Assembly (NCBI RefSeq): GCF_000377785.1
Contig: NZ_KB898730.1
Span: 133,927-197,926, forward strand
Length of the DNA: 64,000 bases
Direction: 5' to 3'
Source of the DNA: Thioalkalivibrio sp. ALJ24
GTDB taxonomy: Bacteria; Pseudomonadota; Gammaproteobacteria; Ectothiorhodospirales; Ectothiorhodospiraceae
The position numbers were made by a program, and so were the translations under genes. Under the pieces are notes generated by a model. That model did not search any database and was not told where the DNA came from. It worked only from the letters and a program-made list of their open reading frames with translations. This document shows positions 10,201 through 17,459 of the stretch, in pieces; the stretch's first letter is position 1; each line of letters begins with the position of its first letter.

Positions 10201-10365
10201 GACGGACAGGAACTCGTCACCATCCTGTGGTTCCTCCCGGGTCGCTTCGGTTGGATCGGGCTGGCGTTCCCCGATCGGGTTCCAGAGGTGCCTCCAGCCG
10301 GCCCAGATCGCGCGAGGATCGTCGTCGAGCCCGCCGTCGCCCGGTTCGCCAGACATATCGCTCAT
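7258..10365 (-). CDS. large tyrosine recombinase with low-complexity C-terminal tail
   Basis: A 1035-residue frame starting at the ATG at 10365, which overlaps the stop of the upstream recombinase gene (ATGA). It has a full tyrosine-recombinase catalytic set: an Arg in GGLRRSEAAG near residue 567, HHLRHSF near 678, and GHSDTQITIEHY near 750, with the Tyr as nucleophile. The first ~450 residues are unusual for the family and may bind DNA or partner subunits. Residues from about 788 to the end are encoded inside the thymine-poor tract and look like an open-frame tail of biased composition, so the ancestral protein probably ended near residue 780-790. Whether the tail is made or used is unknown. 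Last gene of the three-gene operon. Confidence 0.8.
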   Translation of the reverse strand: MSDMSGEPGDGGLDDDPRAIWAGWRHLWNPIGERQPDPTEATREEPQDGDEFLSVWRILKEQYPRLTSVEPPEDLEWTKSDTRTLMLKVRAEAPAGRSFVAQRRVAEILDTGNRVGRWRIVIPDLPVPLPPAPSSPFQHHDFLDMVRHQGLVDTFLNHLASPIDPERIQARWGRIFLSALLFGGLLRPRWLWALGHSLHQAPAHHHWMELYHQVKDETMPLHLRWYPDPITRHLLVRDGNKGLPPGLPATRADGPLLYRWIRDCAETLGFSDQLPRNWSQLQKVARLHLALYVPPYLLAHAAGERVATSLPVSVHERLIFPPDRIRTSLPPRATEPGHRSEVSENGSAPAQSATTEEDADPHGHEAWPAQLHDLTRLIRKNDPPDPQPIRDWIEAHPTANPTGGRTPLPLLPSVRRLADWVANRLCTPARAGRKPRRRTVYELYNAVAGRIAGQLGDTDPADLTADDLIELYTSALEDTPNARSRKRVARGLRSFHQFLMEAHSRSPLPLETLESPQHVVTHGPPDANYLDEALFQRTLDWVDELYRDNPAVGSVLTLIMALGFYGGLRRSEAAGILIGDLEGPPEYSLLVRPNGLRLLKSGNAQRVLPLHAMLPEALLERLMRWQEHRRAEPDGSEDAPLFALPDRGPIRPNDQLLDAATRAMTQVTGDPDIRFHHLRHSFASRTLLHFWELEGEGEEPLPPWSQARSMTAPTDPRKLRRELIGDQSPTQRRTLRLVSRLMGHSDTQITIEHYVHTLDDLLGRAVRRMIDGLDTRQIEAITGRSAPRIRGVRRAWNFCAPAGALSCVSGGLLDSGSCLTNVRARAVSGPRCGPPVPLEGAAAPVVWGLLLMRAVPLTGYSAEAISRRFAFPWARLTLERSAAIFRPLPQPVGLLRGGPSEGCLLLAPRAVAGFATFWWTCWCLSGGGCPPAMSSRACGDVFGPLILALVRPGCLLAVLFPGFASLARWVRLLVPLAIRDVFVGYDAATTGSLAALPWLRLERCRVGAALAFLPMAAAWFADAAYPPPDGFSGWW

Positions 10366-13067
10366 GGCGCCACAACCCTGTAGCCGATGTCCTGCATGAG
10401 TCTGTCGAGATACGGACGGATCGCCTTTCGGTAACGGACGGGATCGAACGCGGAGGGAGCACCCCAGGGCTCCTCGCCGTAGCTCCAGTGGCCGAGATGC
10501 GTGTTGATGATCGTGGCGGGACAGCCCTGAGCGGTGAGATAGCTGCGCAAAAGGTGACGGCCGGCGTTGTCGAGTGGCCAGGCGGCGGGGAGCACGCGAT
10601 TGCATTCCTCACGCAGACGTCTGCCCGTCAGTTCCACGGGGACCCAGGTCGTCGGATCCTCGGGATCCCCGGCGTCCAGAAAAAAACAGGTGGAGCGAAG
10701 CGCCAGTTCATACTGATCGCTCTGATATGCGCTCCGATCCCGGTGCTTGGTGGCGGGGCAGGTGAGGCTCGTGGGCAGCCCTGGAAACGTGGTGAAAAGG
10801 ACGACCAGGTGCTCCATGTAGGCCTCGATCTGCTGGATCACCTCGGGCGGTAGCACCACGAGTCGGGCATGGGACCCATCCGACCGGTCCTTCTCCTGCA
10901 GGGCGATGGTCCCGGTGGCGTGGTGCCGGGCCGAAAGGTCCGGGACCGGCGTCCGGATGGCGCGACCGCCCACCGCCAGGGTCAGTCCGAGGGCGGTGTA
11001 CGCCGTCATCAGGTTGTGCGCGTTCAACCAACCCGCCGCATCGCGACGGTGGGGCGGGCTTTGGCTGTGGAGTCTGCCGCTGAGTTCAGCAATCAGATCC
11101 GAAATGGATTCGGCCCGAGGTAACCGATCATTCCCTGTCCAGCTCTCCGGGATGGCGGTGCCTGGCGCGCGGTAGTTCCAGAGTCTTTCGTACGAGTGGT
11201 CGCGTTCTTCATCCAGTCCGCTACCGGCGAGCGCCGTTTCCAGATGCTCATGGTAGATACGCGCCAGCTCACCACGTTCCCACGCCGTGTAGAAATGGTG
11301 GGTCCGGGCGAGCGGGTCATCGGTCCCGAATAGCAGGGCCGGCGCAAGATGCTGACCTTCCTCGGTCCAGGCGAACCAGCTTGGCATGATGGTGGCCAGA
11401 TTTTTGAACTGACGCCATCGTGGTTCCACCCCGGCCTGTTTCAGACGCGGGACGATGTGACTGTCCCACAGTTTCTCGTACGTGCTTTCGTTGTGGGTGA
11501 AGTGCCGTTGGGTCTTTCGATCGTAGGGCATGCGGTTGAGGTGCTGGCCAACCCCGAGGATGTCCTCGAAGACAACGCGGGGCCAGTGTTCGATCGCCTG
11601 CTTTCGCTCTTCCTGGGCGAGTGGATGTCGGGGCGGAGGGTTGTAGGGCCGCATCCACATCCGGTAACCGGGGTTGTACGCCAGCTCGAACTCCGCCGGC
11701 AGTTGGCTTATGCCGGCGACGCACCGGGTTCTCCTGACGGTATCGGGCGGGGACCCGGTGACGAGGGCGATCGCCGCGAGCAACACCGTTTCGCGACGTT
11801 TGTTCCGCTCCTCGCGGCGGCTTGTCGGCTCGTCGTGCGGCCCATCAACGGAGACCTCGGAAAAAACTGCTTCGAGGGTTTGAAGAATCCGGTGGAGCTG
11901 GGTAAGCCGGATCCGTCGGAGCTCAACACGAAAGCGCTGGCTTTCCATCGCGATGCGCCGGCCTATGCTCCGCGCCCGGGCATAGACCGATCCCAGAGGC
12001 GGAAGATCCTTCAGATCGAGCGATGCCCGATCCTTACCCGGTTCATGGCCGAGTATGGCCTCGAACGTGATCTCGGCGCCTTCATCAACCTCATACTCTT
12101 CCGGCGCGAGTCCGCTGGCGAGCAGCTCGTTCTGATGATCCTCGCTTGGAACGTGGCGGTTTGTCCGGTATTCGTCGGTACCCCAGCTTGACTGGAGAAA
12201 CCGTGGATCGCTGTGATACCAGAAACCATGATGGTCCGGCCCCATGACGTCCCACGGGCGTTTTGAGCCTGTTCCGCGCCCTCCTGATCCGCCGGTCCGG
12301 GTCCTTTCTGAGATGGCTCGGAAGGGCAGGTCGTGCGCCACGGCCATGATTTCGGCCAGGTAGCCGCAGTCGCGCGCCAGTCGGGTGTGGGGCTCGTCGG
12401 TGCGCTGCCCGCGTTTTCGGGGCGGAGCCTCTTCCTTGATCTCGAGAAGCGTTTCCGCGAATGCCTGGGGATTCTCCCGCACGTGACGGACCTTGAGCAT
12501 CAGCCAGCGGGCCTCAGCTTGATGGGACCGACGCACCGCCCTGCTTGCATTAGACAGATGGTCCTGTCGTCGGGGGCGCACCCCTCTCAAGTGCAGCAGG
12601 ATGTGGGCAGCCAGCAGATGGGCCTGGGTCCACCGATAGGTCTCGATCTCGTCCCCTGCTTCTTCGTGATGGACGAACCAAAGTGCGCACCAGATCGGAT
12701 TGCTTGTGACATGCCCATTGACTGGAGCTCGCACTTTTCCTTCAGAAACGATCCCGTGCTTCAGGTGCGTAGCAACCGACCACAGGGGATCTTCGTCAGG
12801 AATTGCTCCGATGGCCTCGTGCCACTCGCGCATATCGCGTATTGCGCCGCTTCCTTCGTTTCTAGGAAGGAGTTCCTGAACGTGGGGAAGCAGGTCGCCG
12901 AGGTTTTGCGCGATTGGACGTAAGCCGACCAGTGAATTGGGGATCTGTATAAGGGGCCGGACGCGCTCGATCAGGCTTTCCGGGTCAGGAGAATGGTTCC
13001 GTCGCAGGGCCTCCAGGAGATGGTGGTCCTGCCGGTCGGAGAGGCGGACCCTTTTACTTCCCGCCAT
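10362..13067 (-). CDS. large divergent tyrosine recombinase/integrase-like protein
   Basis: A 901-residue protein from the ATG at 13067. This overlaps the end of the upstream small gene by 14 bp and precedes the next recombinase by an ATGA overlap, so the three are one operon. The C-terminal ~220 residues fit a divergent tyrosine recombinase. They include an Arg in LAVGGRAIRTP near residue 701, a Lys-bearing turn (ALQEKDRSDG), GRHLLRSYL near 839 for the HxxR box, LGHWSYG near 860 for the H/W position, and a Tyr in DPVRYRKAI as possible nucleophile. The ~650-residue N-terminal part has no domain I recognise. Large paired recombinases of this kind occur in multi-integrase islands, where the subunits are thought to act together. 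Confidence 0.7.
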   Translation of the reverse strand: MAGSKRVRLSDRQDHHLLEALRRNHSPDPESLIERVRPLIQIPNSLVGLRPIAQNLGDLLPHVQELLPRNEGSGAIRDMREWHEAIGAIPDEDPLWSVATHLKHGIVSEGKVRAPVNGHVTSNPIWCALWFVHHEEAGDEIETYRWTQAHLLAAHILLHLRGVRPRRQDHLSNASRAVRRSHQAEARWLMLKVRHVRENPQAFAETLLEIKEEAPPRKRGQRTDEPHTRLARDCGYLAEIMAVAHDLPFRAISERTRTGGSGGRGTGSKRPWDVMGPDHHGFWYHSDPRFLQSSWGTDEYRTNRHVPSEDHQNELLASGLAPEEYEVDEGAEITFEAILGHEPGKDRASLDLKDLPPLGSVYARARSIGRRIAMESQRFRVELRRIRLTQLHRILQTLEAVFSEVSVDGPHDEPTSRREERNKRRETVLLAAIALVTGSPPDTVRRTRCVAGISQLPAEFELAYNPGYRMWMRPYNPPPRHPLAQEERKQAIEHWPRVVFEDILGVGQHLNRMPYDRKTQRHFTHNESTYEKLWDSHIVPRLKQAGVEPRWRQFKNLATIMPSWFAWTEEGQHLAPALLFGTDDPLARTHHFYTAWERGELARIYHEHLETALAGSGLDEERDHSYERLWNYRAPGTAIPESWTGNDRLPRAESISDLIAELSGRLHSQSPPHRRDAAGWLNAHNLMTAYTALGLTLAVGGRAIRTPVPDLSARHHATGTIALQEKDRSDGSHARLVVLPPEVIQQIEAYMEHLVVLFTTFPGLPTSLTCPATKHRDRSAYQSDQYELALRSTCFFLDAGDPEDPTTWVPVELTGRRLREECNRVLPAAWPLDNAGRHLLRSYLTAQGCPATIINTHLGHWSYGEEPWGAPSAFDPVRYRKAIRPYLDRLMQDIGYRVVAP

Positions 13068-13548
13068 GGCGGTACCGATCTCTGCAGTGGGTTTTGTATG
13101 TGGACAGCGATACACCGAGGAAGCGCGCGATCTCAGGTTGGGTCGGCTGCCTACCCAACATGATCGGGAGTACTCCATCCGTATGTGCGGTCTGCCACCG
13201 TTTCGGTAGCTCCGCACTACCTGAATGTTCGACGGTCGGGACGAGTAGATCGTCGACCGCATGCCTCAGATCGCTATCGGAGTCGGGAGCACTCAGGACA
13301 GGGATTTGCTCGTCCGCCGACAGGCACGCTTTCGCGACGCTGAGGCTTGGTATGCCGGCGACCGGACGGTAGACACTCTTCCCGTGGGCGGTGTCCGGCA
13401 CGGCGATGATGGGGCGCTGAATGAGGAGTTCCTTCACCGCGTCGGCCGTGAGGCTGGGCGCAACAGGTATGGGAAGGCGCATCGTCACCGGGTCGTCCAG
13501 CAGCTCGCCTACAGGCACTCGGATCCATCGTGGCAGGGGGCTTGGCAT
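13054..13548 (-). CDS. small ParB-like N-domain plus HTH protein, first gene of recombinase operon
   Basis: A 164-residue protein whose ATG at 13548 follows a GAGG ribosome site. The N-terminal two thirds resemble the ParB/Spo0J N-terminal fold: an opening IRVPVGELLDDP, then RPIIAVPDT, YRPVAG and IPVLSAP, in the order of the ParB PILVRPDG / YELVAG / IPVIV blocks. The key ParB catalytic ERR segment is replaced by IPSLS. The C-terminal 30 residues (PTQPEIARFLGVSLSTYKTH) form a helix-turn-helix. It is translated ahead of and overlapping the two recombinases, so it is likely a DNA-binding accessory or directionality factor. The ParB relationship is by eye only. Confidence 0.6.
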   Translation of the reverse strand: MPSPLPRWIRVPVGELLDDPVTMRLPIPVAPSLTADAVKELLIQRPIIAVPDTAHGKSVYRPVAGIPSLSVAKACLSADEQIPVLSAPDSDSDLRHAVDDLLVPTVEHSGSAELPKRWQTAHTDGVLPIMLGRQPTQPEIARFLGVSLSTYKTHCRDRYRHGGK

Positions 13549-13643
13549 AGCGCCCTCGTAGCGATCAGGTGGTGCTCAGTCTGTCAGGTCAGAATGCGGC
13601 TAGCAACGCGATGGCCCTAGAGCCTTTACGAAAACAGAATTGT

Positions 13644-13660
13644 GGGTTTCTGTGTGACGC
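13644..13660 (+). repeat. candidate right-end recombinase site
   Basis: Plus-strand GGGTTTCTGTGTGACGC, just upstream of the recombinase operon, resembles the doubled TTTGTGAC motif on the minus strand at 1654-1682 and is thus inverted relative to it. It lies in the 5' noncoding region of the operon, where a recombinase binding site or promoter would be expected. The similarity is short and the assignment tentative. Confidence 0.3.
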
Positions 13661-13925
13661 AGGATGACCCTAAATTCCAATAAAGTCGATTATGGCGAGC
13701 GTTTTGGGGCTTGTGGGGCGGGGGAGTCAGGGGCTTCCACGGACCATGTCAAGGTGGTGCCGGTGCCGAGGTGGAAGAGCAGAAGTGAGTACCACCGTGT
13801 TGGGCCTTAACGGTCGTTCGATGACTCCGAGGGCGGGTGGCCATCTCTGCCACGCCGCTCCAGAAATTCCTCTGAGCGGCGCTTCCGGGGCGTCCAGGCT
13901 CACCGGCGCGTGCCGGACCCCGCGA
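13661..13925. other. noncoding spacer between recombinase operon and psiE gene
   Basis: No credible gene. It contains an A/T-richer patch at 13660-13695 that could hold the operon promoter and, near the psiE end, a perfect hairpin at 13853-13881. Composition is again balanced in T, so the low-T effect does not reach this side of the recombinase genes. Confidence 0.5.
13853..13881 (-). terminator. hairpin downstream of the psiE gene
   Basis: CGCCGCTC at 13853-13860 pairs perfectly with GAGCGGCG at 13874-13881 around a 13-nt loop. It lies about 45 bp past the psiE stop on its coding strand. There is no T-run, so it may act as an RNA 3' end stabiliser or a weak terminator. Confidence 0.35.
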
Positions 13926-14339
13926 TCAGTCACGCCCTTCTTCGTCCAAACCAAACCAGCCTTCGCACATGCGCAGGATGAAGACCCCGAGCGTGAGTAC
14001 GAAGATCGCACCAACCAGAGTCAGGATCTGCGGGTTCTCCATGTATTTGGCGTCCACCACGAGCACCCGCGTCAGCGCGGTGATCCCGATGTAGACCAGA
14101 AAACGCACCGACAACCGGTTGGTCTTGAAGTAGATCGCCACCATCGCGGCGACCTCGATCAGCAGGAACAGCATCAGTACATCGCCGAGATCCGGGCCGC
14201 CCTTGTCGATTACCTCGCCCACTTCGATGATCGTCGCCCACAGGACGCCGAAGCTGGCCAGGAAAAGCAGTCCTAGCTGGAAGGTTTCGGCCATCTTGAT
14301 TCCGGCCAGCTTGCTCAATGAAGTGATCTTGTCCGACAT
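13926..14339 (-). CDS. PsiE-family membrane protein
   Basis: A 137-residue protein starting at the ATG at 14339 (MSDKITSLSK). The upstream in-frame extension is not needed. Four hydrophobic segments (LGLLFLASFGVLWATII, VLMLFLLIEVAAMVAIYF, FLVYIGITALTRVLVV and LTLVGAIFVLTLGVFIL) match phosphate-starvation-inducible PsiE family proteins, including the conserved LLIEVAAM and TALTR stretches. The molecular function of PsiE is not known. It stands alone, convergent with nothing, just outside the proposed right end of the island. Confidence 0.75.
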   Translation of the reverse strand: MSDKITSLSKLAGIKMAETFQLGLLFLASFGVLWATIIEVGEVIDKGGPDLGDVLMLFLLIEVAAMVAIYFKTNRLSVRFLVYIGITALTRVLVVDAKYMENPQILTLVGAIFVLTLGVFILRMCEGWFGLDEEGRD

Positions 14340-14758
14340 GGCCGGTCCGCCTCCTGCTACATGTGCCTCGCTGGGTGTCACAACCCGCCTGCTTGTGCGA
14401 AACCGAGGGCGGCGAGAAGGCGCCAGAGCTGCCCGGATCCACCGGGGGAATATAGTCGAAGCGGGTCAATTCTGTAGGGGGCAGACGACGGGACATCCCG
14501 ACGGGTTGGCCAAGGGAGGCCTCAGCGGCCGGGGTCCGGTTCGTCTTCCCGTTGGCATCTGCCGGCTCGGGCGCTGGCACAGCTGCACCCCTCGTCACCG
14601 GGCGCGCTTCGGGCGAAGGCCCCGGCAAGCCGCGCCCGTCACGGCTTTCGTGGTAGTCGGGTATGCCGTCATTCCGCGCGGCCTTGCCGAGATTCGGGCC
14701 ATGGCGGACGATGGTCATTTCGCAACACCACGAGGTCGCCAGTGCCGGGAGCGGCGGA

Positions 14759-15541
14759 ATGACGGGGACGCGCCCGAACACCATGCGATCTCTGCTGCTG
14801 ATTCTCGCGGCTGCAGGTGTGCTCGGCGGGAGTGTTCGGCTCCTTCCGGTCCTGCCGTGCTGGCTGGTGATCCTGCCGATGGCCGTGGTGGCCGGTGTGA
14901 TCGGGCACGGGCTGTTCGAGTTCCGAAAGACGCGTCGGCGGGCCTGGGCGCGGCAGTACCTGCGAGAGGATGGAGCCCTCGCCCGGTGGGTTCGGCCCGG
15001 GTTGCTCATGCGCTTTGTCAGTGCCGGGGGTGGGTTCTTCCTCGCGATTCTGTTGCTGGTCCAGCTTCATCGCTGGGCGATCCCTCAATGGGGCCTCCTC
15101 GCGCTCAATATCCCGGTGTTCCTGTTTCTGGCCGTATGGGCGCGGCGACGGCTGGAACCCGAGGTTCGTCCCCAATGGCTCGAGCCGCTCTCGAGGGTTC
15201 TGGCCGTGCGTCTGAACGTCGCGATCCTGACGCCTTTCCTGGTGATTCTGGATCTCTTTGCCGAGCAGACGGACTACCGCGGGCAGCCATACGAACGCGT
15301 TCTGGAAACGGTGGCGGCTTCGCCCGGCTGGAACTGTCATCTACTGGACCCCGTCCTGCGGGCCATCGTCTACGTAACGGAACTGAGCTACTGGGCCATG
15401 CAGAACCTGGTGGGCAGCGTCGAGACCGGAGGGTCATGGGTGGTGGTGGCCTGGATCCTGCTCTTCCTGGCCAGCCTGGGTGCGGCCTGGACGTGGTCGC
15501 GGCTGTTGATGGGACTGTGTTACTTCGCAGAAGGAAGGTAG
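14759..15541 (+). CDS. polytopic membrane protein of unknown function
   Basis: A 260-residue protein. The ATG at 14759 is chosen because GGGAG lies 7 nt upstream; a longer in-frame extension to 14663 lacks such a site. Hydrophobic segments fall near residues 10-28, 33-53, 93-115, 120-138, 165-182 and 232-252, giving about six membrane spans with a basic loop after the second (FRKTRRRAW). I do not recognise a family. The next gene begins 3 nt after its stop and has its ribosome site inside this gene's last codons, so the two form an operon and their products may work together in the inner membrane. Confidence 0.65.
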   Translation: MTGTRPNTMRSLLLILAAAGVLGGSVRLLPVLPCWLVILPMAVVAGVIGHGLFEFRKTRRRAWARQYLREDGALARWVRPGLLMRFVSAGGGFFLAILLLVQLHRWAIPQWGLLALNIPVFLFLAVWARRRLEPEVRPQWLEPLSRVLAVRLNVAILTPFLVILDLFAEQTDYRGQPYERVLETVAASPGWNCHLLDPVLRAIVYVTELSYWAMQNLVGSVETGGSWVVVAWILLFLASLGAAWTWSRLLMGLCYFAEGR

Positions 15542-15544
15542 AGG

Positions 15545-16774
15545 ATGGATGAGCGGGCATGGGAAGAATGCGGCACGACGGAGGAGCAGGACTCCGCCGG
15601 CGCCGAAACCGAGTCGGAATCCCCCGAGGAACCGACGGCGCCGACGGAGCACGATGCTCGAAGCCGGAGAATCAGTCTCATCCTGGGGGCCTTCTTTGCG
15701 GTGATCGCCGTTGGTCTTCTGGCCCTCGTGGTGCCGGGAATCGACGAGGCCCTGGAATCGAAGACCCTGACGGTGGTCGTCGGTGGGGCCGCATGGGAAA
15801 TCGAAGGCGAAGAAGCGGTCGATCGGGTGCGTGCGAAAGCCGGCGCGAGCCTTGAATCCGAGCAGGCCCGGATTCGACGGGTCCTGCAGCATGAGTACCA
15901 CACCGGCGTGGACCGGGCCTTCGAGGCCGCGATCGATCAAGTTCCGGCGTTCGTTGATGAATACCACTCGTTCGGCGGCTGGGCCACACGAATGTCACTG
16001 CCTTTCTTTGGTGATCTCGACGAGTATCTGGATGAACAGGCGCAGACCTTGTTGGAGGAAGAATCCCGGATCCAGGAACACCTGGATCGGGCGGACCGTC
16101 ACCTCCGAGAACAGGTGCTGCCCGCAGAAATCGCGAAATCGGGAGCACGCCTCACGGATCACCTTGCGGACGTACTGGATCGGGAGCCGTCGGCCACCCG
16201 CGTCGATGAACAGGTCGAAGCAGACGTTGAGTTGTCGGGACTGTCGGCGCAGCTTGAGCAGTGGGTCAGTGAGGACCTCGAACGGCTTTCGCAGAGTGGT
16301 GCTTGGGTATCGGGGAAAACCCTCGTAGCCACGTCCGCGGCGGGTGCCATGCCCCTGAGGCAGCGCGTGCTGCGGCGTTCATCGACGGTACAGGCTTTGC
16401 GTGCCGGCGGCATCAAGGCGGCTGCACGTGGGATGAGAGCCCCGGCTGCGCGCATTGCCGCGCAAACGGGCGCGGCGACCCTTGCCACTGTCAAAACCGG
16501 GCCGATGGCGGGTGTAGTGGGGGGTACGGTCTTCGTGCTCGCGACCGGCGCCGAGGGTGTCCAGGCATACCGGCAGGAGCAGGTGAGGGCAGCGGAACTC
16601 ACCCGGGAACTGGAATGGGCGTTGCTCGCGGAACGGGAGGCCGTGAAATGCCGGGCAAGTGAGTCAATGGATGGATATCTGGATGCCGTTCTCGATGCAT
16701 GGGGCGAGCAGGTGGGGGAGCATTCGCGGGTTTCGACGGACACCGGTTCATTCCGGATCTTTGGTGGGTCGTGA
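15545..16774 (+). CDS. single-span acidic membrane protein of unknown function
   Basis: A 409-residue protein with an acidic, Glu-rich N-terminal 40 residues, one membrane span near residues 43-63 (ISLILGAFFAVIAVGLLALVV) and a long, charged, helical region rich in Glu, Gln and Arg that should form coiled coil (about 95-260). A second Ala/Gly-rich hydrophobic stretch lies around 310-340 (ATVKTGPMAGVVGGTVFVLATG). No catalytic motif is visible. The start has an AGGAAGG site in the end of the preceding membrane-protein gene. The pair is not recognised from known operons. The layout resembles proteins that span or tether the envelope, but that is inference only. Confidence 0.65.
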   Translation: MDERAWEECGTTEEQDSAGAETESESPEEPTAPTEHDARSRRISLILGAFFAVIAVGLLALVVPGIDEALESKTLTVVVGGAAWEIEGEEAVDRVRAKAGASLESEQARIRRVLQHEYHTGVDRAFEAAIDQVPAFVDEYHSFGGWATRMSLPFFGDLDEYLDEQAQTLLEEESRIQEHLDRADRHLREQVLPAEIAKSGARLTDHLADVLDREPSATRVDEQVEADVELSGLSAQLEQWVSEDLERLSQSGAWVSGKTLVATSAAGAMPLRQRVLRRSSTVQALRAGGIKAAARGMRAPAARIAAQTGAATLATVKTGPMAGVVGGTVFVLATGAEGVQAYRQEQVRAAELTRELEWALLAEREAVKCRASESMDGYLDAVLDAWGEQVGEHSRVSTDTGSFRIFGGS

Positions 16775-17129
16775 AGGATTGCGCGGACTGCGGGCCGGTG
16801 AATCAGACCTGATCCTGCATTTGCTCCTGATCGAGCGTCGATTGGCATTGCGGGCGGACCTCGAGAACGTCGGCCCCAATTCGGAGTTCCACGCGGTCCG
16901 CAGGCATATCCCGGTAACGGGCAGCTCGGAATGTCGCAGCCGACGATCCTGTCCTGAAGCGTAAATTGCGATCAGTGTCCCTCTACCAGAGGATCGCCTC
17001 CGAGGTGTTCGTGCAACGCCTTCTATTCGCGCAGTACCCCAAGGATCTGCTTGAACTCGCCTTCGGGCAGCAGGACGACCCGGGAGTCGTTTTTGACGCG
17101 AACGAACGAGGGGTGGGGCTGCAGGCTCA
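16775..17129. other. eroded region after the two-gene membrane operon
   Basis: No complete gene. Short open frames change from one frame to another (for example a reading from 16966 beginning MRSVSLYQRIASEVF), as expected for decayed coding sequence. It leads directly into the fragment of the phosphatase gene at 17130-17241. Confidence 0.4.
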
Positions 17130-17241
17130 TGCGATGACCGGTGCCCGGGCCCGCGACCTGGAGGCCGACCTGGAACGAGTCCGGGCGTGGGTTTAGGCCG
17201 GTGTCGTAACCCTCACAACGCTGGAAAAAACTGCGGTCTGA
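17130..17241 (+). pseudogene. decayed fragment of the dual-specificity phosphatase gene
   Basis: This stretch is clearly related to 267-381 of the phosphatase gene at 166-717, with long identical runs such as CAGGCTCATGCGATGAC and GCCCGCGACCTGGAGGCCGA and roughly 85% identity by eye. The copy reads QAHAMTGARARDLEADLERV and then hits an in-frame TAG after RAWV, continuing in the same frame as AGVVTLTTLE. Neither the catalytic HCxxGxxR part nor the true start is present, so it is a remnant of a second copy rather than a working gene. Confidence 0.75.
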
Positions 17242-17355
17242 GTTGCGGGTAGGTATCAGGTCCTCGGCTGTCTGCGTGTCCGACAGGCGGGCCAGCGACA
17301 GTGGGGATGCCCAGAGCTGGTGGCAGCCACGATCTCGGCACGCGAGAGCCGAAAC

Positions 17356-17420
17356 ACCCGGGCAGTGCGCGCCTGAGTGGTGTCGATTTCCTTACCTTAA
17401 CGCGCCTGCCCGGGTTTTTT
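17356..17420 (+). terminator. probable intrinsic terminator
   Basis: ACCCGGGCAGTGCGCG (17356-17371) pairs with CGCGCCTGCCCGGGT (17401-17415) with one bulged base, giving a ~15-bp GC-rich stem, and is followed at once by six Ts. It is oriented for plus-strand transcripts coming through the phosphatase remnant. Confidence 0.6.
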
Positions 17421-17459
17421 GCCCCTGATTGCCTTGAGTGGCTGAGGCAGGAGACCGGA

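Larger units (their letters stand above)
1654..13660. mobile_element. candidate tyrosine-recombinase island with thymine-free tract
   Basis: Three overlapping minus-strand genes (ParB-like/HTH protein, 901-residue and 1035-residue tyrosine recombinases) occupy the right half, and a 6.3 kb low-T tract the left half. The segment is bounded by ordinary genes, an SprT-like gene on the left and psiE on the right. Known multi-integrase islands (RIT elements and GInts) also place a recombinase operon at one end. GInts carry three integrases and a small helical protein, so this layout of two recombinases and one small protein is similar but not identical. The ends are inferred from a shared GTCACA-containing motif in inverted orientation at 1654-1682 and 13644-13660. 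No tRNA or clear direct att repeat was found, so the borders are tentative. Confidence 0.5.

Noticed and set aside
13549..13690. A tRNA gene as integration target near the recombinase operon
   Set aside because: No cloverleaf or conserved T-arm sequence could be found there or at the left end.
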